From Actinophytocola sp036555685 (GTDB taxonomy: Bacteria > Actinomycetota > Actinomycetes > Mycobacteriales > Pseudonocardiaceae): a DNA stretch of 64,000 nucleotides. The position numbers and the translations under genes are program-made. Shown here piece after piece: positions 16,225 to 25,049 of the stretch (within the stretch, counting starts at the first letter, position 1; every line of letters begins with the position of its first letter). Location of the stretch: contig NZ_DATBKY010000229.1 in NCBI RefSeq assembly GCF_036555685.1, forward strand, positions 17,072-81,071. The letters are read 5' to 3'. Below the pieces are notes generated by a model. The model had not been told where the DNA came from. It ran no database searches and saw nothing but the letters and a program-made list of their open reading frames with translations.

Positions 16225-16908
16225 ATGCCCGACGAGCGCGGGTTGGTGCTGGTCGTCGAGGACGACGCGGCGATCGCCGACCTGGTGAGCCGGTACCTGC
16301 GCCGCGAAGGGTTCGGCGTGCACCTCGTCCGCGACGGCGAGACGGCGCTGGCCGAGGTGCGCCGGCTTCGCCCGGTGGCGGTGGTGCTCGACGTCGGGTT
16401 GCCGAAGCTGGACGGCATCGACGTCTGCCGGGCGATGCGGGCGGCGGAGGACTGGACTCCGGTCCTGTTCGTGACCGCGCGCGACGACGAGGTCGACCGG
16501 GTGCTCGGGCTGGAGCTCGGCGCGGACGACTACGTGACGAAGCCGTTCAGCCCGCGCGAGCTCGTGGCCCGGGTGCGCTCGGTGCTGCGCCGCGCGGGCG
16601 GCGGCCCGGCCGGCGAGGTCCTGGAGATCGGCACCACCCGCGTCGACGTCGGGCAGCGTCGCGTGTGGACGGACGGGCGCGAGGTCGCGTTGACGTCCAC
16701 GGAGTTCGACCTGCTGACGGCGTTGATGCGGCGGCCGCGGCAGGTGTTCGAACGCGCGCAGCTGCTGTCGATGGTGTGGGGGTACGAGGCGGCGGCCGGC
16801 ACCCGCACGGTGGACGTGCACATCGCGCAGCTGCGCGCGAAGCTCGGGCCGGCAAGTCCGATTAGGACGGTTCGGGGCGTCGGGTACTCCGCGGACCTGC
16901 CGGCATGA
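16225..16908 (+). CDS. OmpR/PhoB-family response regulator
   Basis: A 227-residue regulator. Receiver domain residues 1-120: acidic pair in VVEDDAAI, phospho-acceptor Asp in VVLDVGLPKLDGID (about 53), Thr/Ser in LFVTARDD and Lys in DDYVTKPFSPREL. Winged-helix DNA-binding domain about 130-225: REVALTSTEFDLLTALMRRPRQVFERAQLL and the recognition end VDVHIAQLRAKLG. GGAGGT lies upstream of the ATG. It overlaps the kinase gene by four bases (ATGA) and follows the lipoprotein gene closely. Target genes and signal are unknown. Confidence 0.95.
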   Translation: MPDERGLVLVVEDDAAIADLVSRYLRREGFGVHLVRDGETALAEVRRLRPVAVVLDVGLPKLDGIDVCRAMRAAEDWTPVLFVTARDDEVDRVLGLELGADDYVTKPFSPRELVARVRSVLRRAGGGPAGEVLEIGTTRVDVGQRRVWTDGREVALTSTEFDLLTALMRRPRQVFERAQLLSMVWGYEAAAGTRTVDVHIAQLRAKLGPASPIRTVRGVGYSADLPA

Positions 16909-18299
16909 GGCGGCCGTCCTCGCTCGCGGTCCGCACGACCGCCTTGTGCCTCGCGGTCGCCGGTGTGATGGCACTGGTCGCCGGCGGGATCGCGGTTCGG
17001 CAGGTGTCGACGGCGTCGCGGGAGATCAGCCAGCAGACGCTGTCGGCCGAGGCGGACGTGGTCGCGGCGCAGCTGGCGGAGTCTCCGGTCGCGGCGCGGC
17101 GGCTGAACGAGATCCTGCGCGGGCAGGGCGTCGAGGTCGTGCGGCGCGGCGAGGCCGGCGGCCTCGTGGGGACGGACCGGACTGCCGTGCAGGCGGCGCG
17201 CCGGGCGGGGCTCGCACGGGTGACGGCAGACCAGCCGCTGCACGGCAGTGCGCGGGTCGACGGCTCGGTGCTGCTGGTCGAGGGCCGGACCATCGACGGG
17301 CAGGTCGCCATGGCACTTGTCGGCAAGGTGGCGATCGCCGAGGGCGCCGGCCGGCGGCTGCTGAACAACGTGGTGTTCGCGCTGGCGATCGGCCTGCTCG
17401 TGGCCGCGGGCGCCGGCCTGCTGCTGGCGCGGCGGCTCGCCGGCCCGCTGCGCCGGACCGCGGCGGTGGCGTCGGCGATGAGCCACGGGCGGCGGGACCT
17501 GCGGGTGCCGCCGCAGGGTCCGCGGGAGCTCGTGGAGGTCGGCGAGTCGATCAACACGCTCGCCAACGCGCTGGCGTACAGCGAGGCGCGGCAGCGGGAG
17601 TTCCTGCTGTCGGTGTCGCACGAGCTGCGCACGCCGCTGACCGCGGTGACGGGGTTCGCCGAGTCGCTGGCGGACGGCGTGGTGACGGGCGACGAGGTGC
17701 CCGAGGTGGGCCGGGTGATCGGCCAGGAGGCGGAGCGGCTGAACCGGCTGGTGTCGGACCTGCTGGACCTGGCCCGGCTCGGCGCGGACGACTTCCGGCT
17801 GGACATCGCGGACGTGGACGTGGTGCAGCTGCTTGCGGAGTCGGCCCAGGTGTGGCACGCGCGGTGCGCCGCGGCGGGGGTGACGTTCTCCCTGGAGTCG
17901 CCCGGCCATCCGGTGCCGGTGCGGACGGACGCGCGGCGGTTGCGTCAGGTGGTGGACGGCCTGGCGGAGAACGCGTTGCGGGTGACCCCGGCCGGAGCGC
18001 CGATCGTGCTGTCGCTGCGGTACGGGCCGGGTTTCGCCGTCGTCGAGGTGCGGGACGGCGGGCCGGGGTTGTCGGCGGAGGACTACGCGCGGGCGTTCGA
18101 GCGCGGGGTGCTGCACTCGCGGTACGAGGGCGTGCGGCCGGTGGGCACGGGGATCGGGCTGGCGCTGGTGCACGGGTTGGTGACGCGCATGGGCGGGCGG
18201 ATCGAAGCGGGCCCGGCACCGGAGGGCGGCGCGCGGTTCACGGTGACCCTGCCGCTGGCTCCTCCCGGTCCAGACGCGACACAGCCACTACCGCGCTGA
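16905..18299 (+). CDS. Membrane sensor histidine kinase
   Basis: A 464-residue kinase partner of the upstream regulator. Membrane helix 1 lies at about residues 10-30, an extracytoplasmic loop of about 110 residues follows, helix 2 is at about 145-170 (VVFALAIGLLVAAGAGLLLA), then HAMP. HisKA has the phospho-His in LLSVSHELRTPLTAVTG (about 244). HATPase shows the N box LAENALRV, G1 VRDGGPGL and G2 GTGIGLALVHG. The domain order is the standard EnvZ-like one. The periplasmic domain has no recognised fold and could interact with the two exported proteins encoded upstream in the same operon. Confidence 0.94.
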   Translation: MRRPSSLAVRTTALCLAVAGVMALVAGGIAVRQVSTASREISQQTLSAEADVVAAQLAESPVAARRLNEILRGQGVEVVRRGEAGGLVGTDRTAVQAARRAGLARVTADQPLHGSARVDGSVLLVEGRTIDGQVAMALVGKVAIAEGAGRRLLNNVVFALAIGLLVAAGAGLLLARRLAGPLRRTAAVASAMSHGRRDLRVPPQGPRELVEVGESINTLANALAYSEARQREFLLSVSHELRTPLTAVTGFAESLADGVVTGDEVPEVGRVIGQEAERLNRLVSDLLDLARLGADDFRLDIADVDVVQLLAESAQVWHARCAAAGVTFSLESPGHPVPVRTDARRLRQVVDGLAENALRVTPAGAPIVLSLRYGPGFAVVEVRDGGPGLSAEDYARAFERGVLHSRYEGVRPVGTGIGLALVHGLVTRMGGRIEAGPAPEGGARFTVTLPLAPPGPDATQPLPR

Positions 18300-18345
18300 C
18301 CGGCTCCCGGATGCTCGCGCGCACGCGCGCGCTGCGTACGTGCAC

Positions 18346-18366
18346 GCCCCCACCCTCTCCGGGGGC
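18346..18366 (+). terminator. GC hairpin after the histidine kinase gene
   Basis: GCCCCC and GGGGGC, separated by nine bases, can pair as a six-base stem 47 bases after the kinase stop. No T tract follows, so it is only a candidate terminator between convergent genes. Confidence 0.4.
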
Positions 18367-18426
18367 ACCCCTCGTGACCGTCAGTCTACCGGGGAGGGCT
18401 GACAAAAGCGGTGGTCAGACGCGTGC

Positions 18427-18454
18427 TGTGGACAGCTGCGTGGGTTGTGGACAA
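18427..18454. promoter_or_regulatory. Pair of DnaA-box-like 9-mers
   Basis: TGTGGACAG (18427-18435) and TGTGGACAA (18446-18454) lie in the same orientation in the convergent spacer before the Fe-S dehydrogenase stop. The second is a perfect complement of the actinobacterial box TTGTCCACA. The site is about 43 kb from oriC. Confidence 0.5.
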
Positions 18455-18455
18455 C

Positions 18456-21257
18456 TCAGTCGGGCAGGCCGGCGGCCAGGACCTCGGCCAGGTGGACCGC
18501 GCGGCGGTCGCTGCCTTGTGCCACCTGGGTGCGGCAGCTGAAGCCGTCGGCGAGCACGAGGGTGTCCGGGGCCGCCGCGCGGACCGCCGGGAGCAGGGTG
18601 CGTTCCGCCAGCGCCTGGGACACCTCGTAATGACCGCGTTCGAAGCCGAAGTTGCCGGCCAGGCCGCAGCAGCCCGCCGGCAGACGCTCGGCCGCCACGC
18701 CGGACCGGGCCAGCAGGGCCGCGTCCGCGTCGAAGCCCAGGGTGGCGTGCTGGTGGCAGTGCACCTGGGTGATCGCGGTGCGCGGCACGGCGGGCGGGGT
18801 CCACTCGGGAGCGTGCGTCGCCAGGAAGCCGGCCAGGGTGAAGCTCTGTGCGGCCAGTCTCGCCGCGCGGGGGTCGGCCGTCAGCTCCGGTACCTCGCCG
18901 CGCAGGGCGGACAGGCAGCTCGGTTCCAGGCCTACCACCGGGGTACCGGCCGCGATCTCAGGGGCGAGCACGCGCAGGCTGCGGCGCATCACGCGGCGGG
19001 CCGTCGACAGCTGGCCGGTCGACACCCAGGTGAGGCCGCAGCACACCGCACCGCCCGGCAGGACCGGGTCGAAACCGGCCGACCGCAGCACCCGCGCGGC
19101 CGCGACACCGATCTCCGGGGCGAAGAAGTTCGTGAACGTGTCCGGCCAGAGGACCACGCGGCGGCGCGTGCCGGCCGACCGGTGCTGCCGGGTGAACGGG
19201 GTGCGGGCGACGCGGGGCAGCGTGCGTTCCGGTGCGATTCCGCCAAGGCGCTTGAGCACGGCCGCCGAGCCGCGTGCCGACATGAGCGCGTTGGCCAGGC
19301 GAGGCATCCGGGACGCCACGCGCAGCCAGACCGGCAGCCAGCCCATGGAGTAGTGCGACGCCGGCCGGACGCGGCGGGCATAGTGGTGGTGCAGGAACTC
19401 CGCCTTGTACGTCGCCATGTCCACATTGACCGGACAGTCGCTCGCGCATCCCTTGCAGGACAGGCAGAGGTCGAGCGCGTCACGCACCTCGGTGGACCGC
19501 CAGCCGGTCGTGATGACGTCGCCGGCGAGCATCTCGTACAGCAGCCGGGCCCGGCCGCGCGTCGAGTGCTTCTCCTCGCCGGTGACGCGAAAGCTCGGGC
19601 ACATCACGGCCGCGTCCACGCCGTGGTTGCGGCACTTCGCCACGCCGATGCACCGCCGCATCGCCTGCGTGAAGTCGCCGCCGTCGTGGGAGTAGGCGAA
19701 CTCCGTCGTGATCGGGAGCGGCTTCACCGCGGCGAACCGCAGGTTCTCGTCGATCCGGAACGGGCGCACGATCATGCCGGGGTTCATCCCGCCCTCCGGG
19801 TCCCAGATCGCCTTGAACCGCGCGAACAACTCGAGCGCCTCCGGCGAGTACATCCGCGGCAGCATCTCCGCGCGCACCTGGCCGTCGCCGTGCTCGCCGG
19901 ACAAGGTGCCGCCGTGCCTGGCGACGAGGTCCGCGCCCTCCTCGATGAACCGCCGGTACGCCGCGACGCCCGCCGGGGACGTCAGGTCCCAGTCGATCCG
20001 GATGTGGATGCAGCCCTCGCCGAAGTGCCCGTACGTCAGGCCGCGCAGCCCGTGCCGGTCCAGCAACGCGCGGAACTCCCGCAGGTACGCGCCGAGCCGC
20101 TCGGGCGGGACGGCCGTGTCCTCCCAGCCGGGCCACGCCTCGGAGCCGTCCGCCATCCGCGTCGAGATGCCCGAGCCCTCCTCGCGAAGCCGCCACAGCG
20201 CCCGCTGCGCGGCCGGCGACGTGTACACCTCGTGCGGAACGGGCAACTCCGCCACGATCGCGGACGCCGCGGCGGCGGCCGAAGACGTGTCCGTCCCGCC
20301 GACCTCCACGAACAGCCACGCACCGCCCGCCGGCAGCTCCGGCCGGGAGTCGGCGCTGCGGGCGTCGCGCAACGCGAGGATCCGCTCGTCCATGCTCTCG
20401 ACGGTCAGCGGGCGGTGCGGCAGGATCGCCGGCACCGCGTCCGCCGCGGCCACGTCGTCGGGGAAGCCGAGCACCAGCAGGGCACGGGTCGCCGGCACGG
20501 GCGCTAGCCGGACCGTCGCGCCGAGCACGATCACGCACGTGCCCTCGGTGCCGACGAGCGCCTTCGCGAAGTCGCGGCCGTGCTCGGGCAGCAGCTGGTG
20601 CAGCGGATAGCCGGACACCTGCCGGCCGAGCCTGCCGAGTTCGGTGCGCAGCAGCGCGAGGTTGCCGTCGGCCAGGTCGTGCAGGGCCGCGCGGATGCCG
20701 GCGGCACGGTCGCCGTCCAGCCGGTCGCGGCCGACCGTCAGCCGCGTGCCGTCGTAGAGCAGGACGTCCAGCTCCTCGACGTTCTCCAGCGTCGTCCCCC
20801 ACGCGACCGAGTGCGCGCCGCAGGAGTTGTTGCCGATCATGCCGCCGAGCGTGCAGCGGCTGTGGGTCGACGGGTCCGGCCCGAAGGTCAGGCCGTGCGC
20901 CGCGGCCGCCGCACGAAGGTCGTCGAGGATCACCCCGGGCCCGACGCGCGCGGTCCGGGCGACCGGGTCGACGCCGTGGATCTCGTCGAGCCGCGACAGG
21001 TCGAGCACGAGCCCGCCGCCGGTCGCGTTGCCGGCCAGGCTCGTGCCGCCGCCGCGCGCGACGATCGGCACGCCGAACTCACGGGCGGCGCGTACCGCGG
21101 CGACCGCGTCGGCGGCGGACCGGGCGACCACGACGGCGACCGGCACCTGCCGGTAGTTCGAAGCGTCCATTGTGTACAAGGCACGGGTGCCGGCGTCGAA
21201 GCTGACCTGACCGGAAACGGTCGCGGTCAGCCGCTGCTCGAGCCCTGCGATGTCCAC
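18456..21257 (-). CDS. FAD-linked and Fe-S dehydrogenase fusion (GlcD/GlpC type, YdiJ-like)
   Basis: A 933-residue fusion, probably oxidising a 2-hydroxy acid (D-lactate or D-2-hydroxyglutarate-like). It starts at GTG 21257, chosen by GGGAGG upstream; the longer open frame is not coding. N-terminal FAD-binding type 4 domain (VPIVARGGGTSLAGNATGG, about 70-90), FAD-oxidase C-terminal domain in the middle (YGHFGEGCIHIRI, LSGEHGDGQVR). Then come 4Fe-4S motifs: CIGVAKCRN and CLSCKGCASDCPVN. The last 300 residues carry the CCG-type cysteine motifs (VCCGLTW, GCCGLAGNFGFERGHYEVS) of the GlpC/heterodisulfide reductase family. It resembles E. coli YdiJ in order and length. The electron acceptor is unknown. 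Confidence 0.9.
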   Translation of the reverse strand: MDIAGLEQRLTATVSGQVSFDAGTRALYTMDASNYRQVPVAVVVARSAADAVAAVRAAREFGVPIVARGGGTSLAGNATGGGLVLDLSRLDEIHGVDPVARTARVGPGVILDDLRAAAAAHGLTFGPDPSTHSRCTLGGMIGNNSCGAHSVAWGTTLENVEELDVLLYDGTRLTVGRDRLDGDRAAGIRAALHDLADGNLALLRTELGRLGRQVSGYPLHQLLPEHGRDFAKALVGTEGTCVIVLGATVRLAPVPATRALLVLGFPDDVAAADAVPAILPHRPLTVESMDERILALRDARSADSRPELPAGGAWLFVEVGGTDTSSAAAAASAIVAELPVPHEVYTSPAAQRALWRLREEGSGISTRMADGSEAWPGWEDTAVPPERLGAYLREFRALLDRHGLRGLTYGHFGEGCIHIRIDWDLTSPAGVAAYRRFIEEGADLVARHGGTLSGEHGDGQVRAEMLPRMYSPEALELFARFKAIWDPEGGMNPGMIVRPFRIDENLRFAAVKPLPITTEFAYSHDGGDFTQAMRRCIGVAKCRNHGVDAAVMCPSFRVTGEEKHSTRGRARLLYEMLAGDVITTGWRSTEVRDALDLCLSCKGCASDCPVNVDMATYKAEFLHHHYARRVRPASHYSMGWLPVWLRVASRMPRLANALMSARGSAAVLKRLGGIAPERTLPRVARTPFTRQHRSAGTRRRVVLWPDTFTNFFAPEIGVAAARVLRSAGFDPVLPGGAVCCGLTWVSTGQLSTARRVMRRSLRVLAPEIAAGTPVVGLEPSCLSALRGEVPELTADPRAARLAAQSFTLAGFLATHAPEWTPPAVPRTAITQVHCHQHATLGFDADAALLARSGVAAERLPAGCCGLAGNFGFERGHYEVSQALAERTLLPAVRAAAPDTLVLADGFSCRTQVAQGSDRRAVHLAEVLAAGLPD

Positions 21258-21443
21258 TGTGGACCTCCCGTGCGGTCGTCCAGGAGTCCACCGTAGCCAC
21301 TGGCGGAGCGTTCGGCGGATCATGTCCGTGCTCGGCATGGAGGGTCGGATGCGCCCGGTCCGGGCAGCTCGCGAGGCGGACGACGCGAGGCAGAGCAAGC
21401 AGCCGGTCACCACGCTTGCGCGGAGCGCATATGCTGTGCCGAC

Positions 21444-21995
21444 ATGGGCCGACGGACCAGCAGCCGAGCGCCGGGCGCGCGTGGCTGGCTGCTGGCCGCG
21501 TGCTCGGCCGCGCTGGCCGTCACCGCGCACGGGACCGCCGGCGGCGCGCTGTCCGACTCCGCGCTGTCCGCCCTGCTCACGGCCGTCCTCGCGTGGGGCG
21601 GCACCGCGCTCGCCCGGCGCGGCGGGCTGCTCACCGTGGTCGCCGCGCTCGGTGTCACGCAGCTCGCGCAGCACCTGCTGCTCACCGAGATCGCCGACGG
21701 CGCGCACGCCGGCCACTCGCTCACCCCGCCGCCGCTCAATGGCTGGGTCATGCTCGCCACGCATGCGATCGCCACGCTGCTCACCGCCGCGCTGCTGCTG
21801 CGTGCCGACCACGCGCTCGCCGCCGCACGCGCCGCGGTCGCCTGGCTCGTCGGCCGGCTGCGGACGCTCTGCCCGGTGCCGCCCGAGGGTGGCGCCGAGA
21901 CCATGCACACGAGCGTGCCGGCCCGGCCGGGGCTCGTGCTCGAAGTGCTGTTACGCGAGATCAGCCCGCGTCGCGGGCCGCCCGCCCACTCCTGA
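21444..21995 (+). CDS. Integral membrane protein, first gene of a copper block
   Basis: A 183-residue protein with four hydrophobic segments between residues 12 and 125 and several His residues near membrane faces (QHLLLTEIADGAHAGHS, ATHAIATL), then a polar tail. No family is recognised. It lies 74 bases before the YcnI gene and in the same orientation as ycnI-copC-copD, so a role in copper handling is inferred from context and His content only. Confidence 0.7.
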   Translation: MGRRTSSRAPGARGWLLAACSAALAVTAHGTAGGALSDSALSALLTAVLAWGGTALARRGGLLTVVAALGVTQLAQHLLLTEIADGAHAGHSLTPPPLNGWVMLATHAIATLLTAALLLRADHALAAARAAVAWLVGRLRTLCPVPPEGGAETMHTSVPARPGLVLEVLLREISPRRGPPAHS

Positions 21996-22069
21996 CACCG
22001 CACATCCCCACCGACGCGCCGGCCCAAGCGGCGTGTCGTCATCCCAATTCGTCAGGAGCGATTTCACGC

Positions 22070-22864
22070 ATGTCCAACAACTGGTTCAGGCGGGCCGGCG
22101 CGGGCGCCGGCGTCGCCGTGGTCGCCGGCGCGGTGCTGCTGCTCGGCAGCGGCGTCGCCGCAGCCCACGTCACCGCGAACGTCATCGGCGAGGACGCCAC
22201 GCAGGGCGGCTACACGAAGATCACCTTCCGGGTACCCAACGAGGAGGAGAACGCCGGCACCGTCAAGCTCGAGGTGCAGTTCCCCACCGACACCCCGCTG
22301 AGCGGCGCGCGCACCACGCCGATGCCCGGCTGGAAGTCCGCGGTCACCATGACCAAGCTGCCCAAGCCGGTCGAGGTGAACGGCGCCGACGTCACCGAGG
22401 CCGTCAGCAAGATCACCTGGACGGCCCAGGCCGGCACGCGGATCAACCCCGGCGAGTTCCAGGAGTTCGAGGTCTCCGCGGGCCCGCTGCCGGCGACCGA
22501 CCAGCTCGTCATGCCGGCCATCCAGACGTACGACAACAAGAAGGTCGTCGCCTGGGATACCCCGATGAAGGAGGGCGAGGAGGAGCCGGAGCACCCGGCA
22601 CCGGCCATCGCCCTCGCTCCGGCCGAGGAGGGCGGTGACCACCACGGCGGTGGCGCGGCACCCGCGGCCGGGCATGACGAGGACGCGACCGAGAGCCACG
22701 ACGTGCAGAACGCGGCCGCCGAATCGGCCGACGACGACACCGCACGCTGGCTCGGCGGGGCCGGCCTGGTCGTCGGCGCGCTCGGCCTCGGCGTCGGGAT
22801 CGGCGCGACCATGCGAGCCCGCAAGGCCGCGGCCGGGACCAGCAGGACCAGCAGCGAGTCATGA
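22070..22864 (+). CDS. YcnI family (DUF1775) copper-associated protein
   Basis: A 264-residue exported protein. Signal peptide about 1-36 (RRAGAGAGVAVVAGAVLLLG, cleavage before AHVTAN), so His is the mature N-terminal region residue as in other YcnI proteins, where it helps bind Cu(II). YcnI_N domain about 37-170 (GGYTKITFRVPNEEEN, TTPMPGWKSAVTM). Then a His-rich linker (GDHHGGGAAPAAGHDEDATESH) and a C-terminal membrane helix about 225-245. ATG 22070 was chosen for the Shine-Dalgarno CAGGAGCG and the fit of the signal peptide. It overlaps copC by four bases. Confidence 0.9.
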   Translation: MSNNWFRRAGAGAGVAVVAGAVLLLGSGVAAAHVTANVIGEDATQGGYTKITFRVPNEEENAGTVKLEVQFPTDTPLSGARTTPMPGWKSAVTMTKLPKPVEVNGADVTEAVSKITWTAQAGTRINPGEFQEFEVSAGPLPATDQLVMPAIQTYDNKKVVAWDTPMKEGEEEPEHPAPAIALAPAEEGGDHHGGGAAPAAGHDEDATESHDVQNAAAESADDDTARWLGGAGLVVGALGLGVGIGATMRARKAAAGTSRTSSES

Positions 22865-23373
22865 AGCGGCTCGCCGTCGTGATCGGGGTGGCCTGCCTGG
22901 CGCTGCTGGGCCTGGCCACCCCGGCCTTCGCCCACAACACGCTGGTCAGCAGCTCGCCCGCCACGGACGCGACCGTCCAGAGCACGCCGTCGACGATCAA
23001 GCTGACATTCGACCAGCCCGTGCAGAAGGGCGAGGGGCTCAACACCGTCTCGGTCCGGGGCCCGGACAACACCGGCTGGAAGACCGGTGCGGTGGACGTC
23101 CAGAGCAACGTGGTCAGCGCGACGCTCGACGAGCTCGGCCCGGCGGGCGGCTACACGATCACCTACCGGATCGTGTCCGCCGACGGGCACCCGGTGTCCG
23201 GCGACGTGAAGTTCACGCTCGCCAAGGCGGGCAACGGCACGCCGACGGCCGCGGCGCAGGAGGAGGACAGCGGCGGCGGGCTGCCGATCTGGGTATGGAT
23301 CGTCGGCGGGGTCGTCGTGCTCGGCGCGGGCATCACCGTGGCCATGCGCATCGGGAGCAAGCAGCCGCAATGA
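22861..23373 (+). CDS. copC: CopC-domain copper-binding protein, membrane-anchored
   Basis: A 170-residue exported protein. Signal peptide 1-22 ending AFA, mature N-terminus HNTLVSSSPATDATV with the Cu-ligand His, then the CopC beta-sandwich (TIKLTFDQPVQKGEGLNTVSV, GGYTITYRIVSADGHPVSGDVKF, the latter with the second conserved His). Single C-terminal membrane helix (VWIVGGVVVLGAGITVAM) and a basic end. ATGA overlap with ycnI and overlap with copD show one transcript. CopC delivers periplasmic copper in partnership with CopD. Confidence 0.9.
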   Translation: MKRLAVVIGVACLALLGLATPAFAHNTLVSSSPATDATVQSTPSTIKLTFDQPVQKGEGLNTVSVRGPDNTGWKTGAVDVQSNVVSATLDELGPAGGYTITYRIVSADGHPVSGDVKFTLAKAGNGTPTAAAQEEDSGGGLPIWVWIVGGVVVLGAGITVAMRIGSKQPQ

Positions 23374-24383
23374 CCCAGGCCCGGACCACCGCGTCCGCCC
23401 GCTTCTCCCTGGTCCTGGCGCTGCTCGTGGCGGCGCTGGCCGGCATGCTCGTCGGCATCGCGCTGACCGCGACGCAGCCGGTGGCCGGGGTGGCGGAGCC
23501 GGGCGCGGTGGTCCGGTACGGCCTGCCCGTCGTCCGGGTGGTACTCGACCTGTCCGCCGTGGCCACGGTCGGGCTCTCCCTGCTGCCGATCCTCGTCGGG
23601 TTCGACCGGCCGAAGCACGTCGAGCCGGCGCTCGAGGCGAGCCGGCGGGCGGCCGCGGCGGCCGCGCTGATCTGGGCGCTCGCCGCGCTGATGGCGCTGG
23701 TGCTGCAGACCGCCGAGGTCCGGCCGGGCGCCGGGGTCTCGCCGGGTGCGGTCGTCGACTACGTGCGCGAGTTCGGCGCCGGCAAGGCGCTGCTGTTCGT
23801 CGCGGGCGTGGCGGTGGTGGCGTTCGTGCTCAACATCGCGTCGGTGCGGGTGGGCGAGTCGGTGCCGGCCGAGGTGCGGGCGGCGGTCGCGTTGTTCGGG
23901 CTGCTGCCGCTGCCGGTCACCGGCCACGCCACGAACCTGGAGTGGCGCGACTTCACGATGATCTCGCTGGAGCTGCACGTGCTCGGCGCGGTCGCGTGGA
24001 CCGGCGGCCTCGGTGCGACCGTCGTGCTGCTGGCGGCCAACCGCTCGCTGCTCGCCACCGCGCTGCCCCGGTTCTCCCGGCTCGCCACCGTGTGCCTCGG
24101 CGTGGTCGCGGTGAGCGGGTTGTTCAACGCGGTCATGGAGCTGACCGCGAGCCACGGTCTGTTCGAGGCGCTCTTCGGCACCGGCTACGGCGTGCTGGTG
24201 CTGTGCAAGGCCACCTGCCTCGGGCTGCTCGCCGTGCTGGGCGGCAACATCCGCTTCCGGCTGCTGCCGGCGATCGTCCGGCACCAGCGGACCGCGCTCG
24301 TCCGGTGGGCCGCGCTGGAGCTGTCGGTGATGGGGCTCGCGTTCGGCTTCGCGGTCGTGCTCAGCCGCGCGCCGGTGGCTTGA
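23370..24383 (+). CDS. copD: CopD family copper transport membrane protein
   Basis: A 337-residue protein with about eight membrane helices. The conserved CopD domain covers about 200-335: GHATNLEWRDFTMISLELHV, WTGGLGATVVLLAANRSL and the late YGVLVLCKATCLGLLAVLG. It starts at ATG 23370, which overlaps the copC stop. In the family, CopD moves copper across the membrane with CopC. The block lacks CopA/CopB-type oxidases and a visible CsoR regulator, so copper acquisition rather than detoxification is the likelier role (inference). Confidence 0.88.
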   Translation: MTQARTTASARFSLVLALLVAALAGMLVGIALTATQPVAGVAEPGAVVRYGLPVVRVVLDLSAVATVGLSLLPILVGFDRPKHVEPALEASRRAAAAAALIWALAALMALVLQTAEVRPGAGVSPGAVVDYVREFGAGKALLFVAGVAVVAFVLNIASVRVGESVPAEVRAAVALFGLLPLPVTGHATNLEWRDFTMISLELHVLGAVAWTGGLGATVVLLAANRSLLATALPRFSRLATVCLGVVAVSGLFNAVMELTASHGLFEALFGTGYGVLVLCKATCLGLLAVLGGNIRFRLLPAIVRHQRTALVRWAALELSVMGLAFGFAVVLSRAPVA

Positions 24384-24431
24384 TACTCCCGCCGTACCAG
24401 AAAGGTTGCACGTTCGGTCGTACCGAAACGC

Positions 24432-24455
24432 CGAACGGCCACAAAGGACCGTTCG
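24432..24455 (+). terminator. Hairpin CGAACGG...CCGTTCG after the copper operon
   Basis: CGAACGG (24432-24438) pairs perfectly with CCGTTCG (24449-24455) around a ten-base loop, 48 bases after the copD stop. Probable rho-independent-like terminator without a clear T run. Confidence 0.5.
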
Positions 24456-24526
24456 TCGTGTGGATCAAGATCTTCGCTACGCCGCTTGGCCGCCGCCGAT
24501 GATCGAAACGGCGTAACGGCGAACGG

Positions 24527-24841
24527 TCAGTCCTTGTCGGTGAACTGCGCCGAGGAGATGCTCGAGCGGCGGCGGATGACCGCGATCCGGGACACGTGCC
24601 CGTTGCCACGGCGCTCGAGCTCGCGGCGCGAGATCCAGCCGGCGGCGTGGTGGCGGTAGGCCTGGGACAGCATGACGAGCTCGGCCAGGAAGTCGGCGGC
24701 TCTGTGCCGGCTCGCCTCGGGAAGGCGGGCCATCAGCGGGAGGTGGTCCGCCACCATCTGGTCCAGCATCCGCGCGGAGGCGAGCGCGCGGCGCGCGCGT
24801 CGACTCGGCCTGGTCACCTGCCTGCGCCTAGCCACCGGCAT
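24527..24841 (-). CDS. Small basic hypothetical protein
   Basis: A 104-residue Arg-rich protein (VARRRQVTRPSRRARRALAS at the start), then a helical middle (HRAADFLAELVMLSQAYRHHAAGWI) and a basic tail. GAGGTGG lies nine bases or so upstream of the ATG. No family is recognised. It stands alone between the copper operon and the APH-like gene; the ORF may be real but evidence is only the ribosome site and composition. Confidence 0.5.
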   Translation of the reverse strand: MPVARRRQVTRPSRRARRALASARMLDQMVADHLPLMARLPEASRHRAADFLAELVMLSQAYRHHAAGWISRRELERRGNGHVSRIAVIRRRSSISSAQFTDKD

Positions 24842-25049
24842 GAACCACCTCGATCGGGGACGGAAGTGCGGCTAGCTCGACCGAGCGTAGCGTGCCCCTT
24901 GCGAACGTCCACTCCGGCCTGTCACCCAATCGGGTGAAGTTGGTGCTGACCTGGACAAACGCGCTGGTGAACGTCACCCGGTCACTGGGCCTTTCGTTCA
25001 CCGGCGACGCTGTGTTACGACACAGTGGACCGCTGCTGAACCGTCCGGG

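Noticed and set aside
25010..25025. CTGTG-6-CACAG inverted repeat as terminator of the APH-like gene
   Set aside because: Five-base stem only and no T tract; too weak to call.
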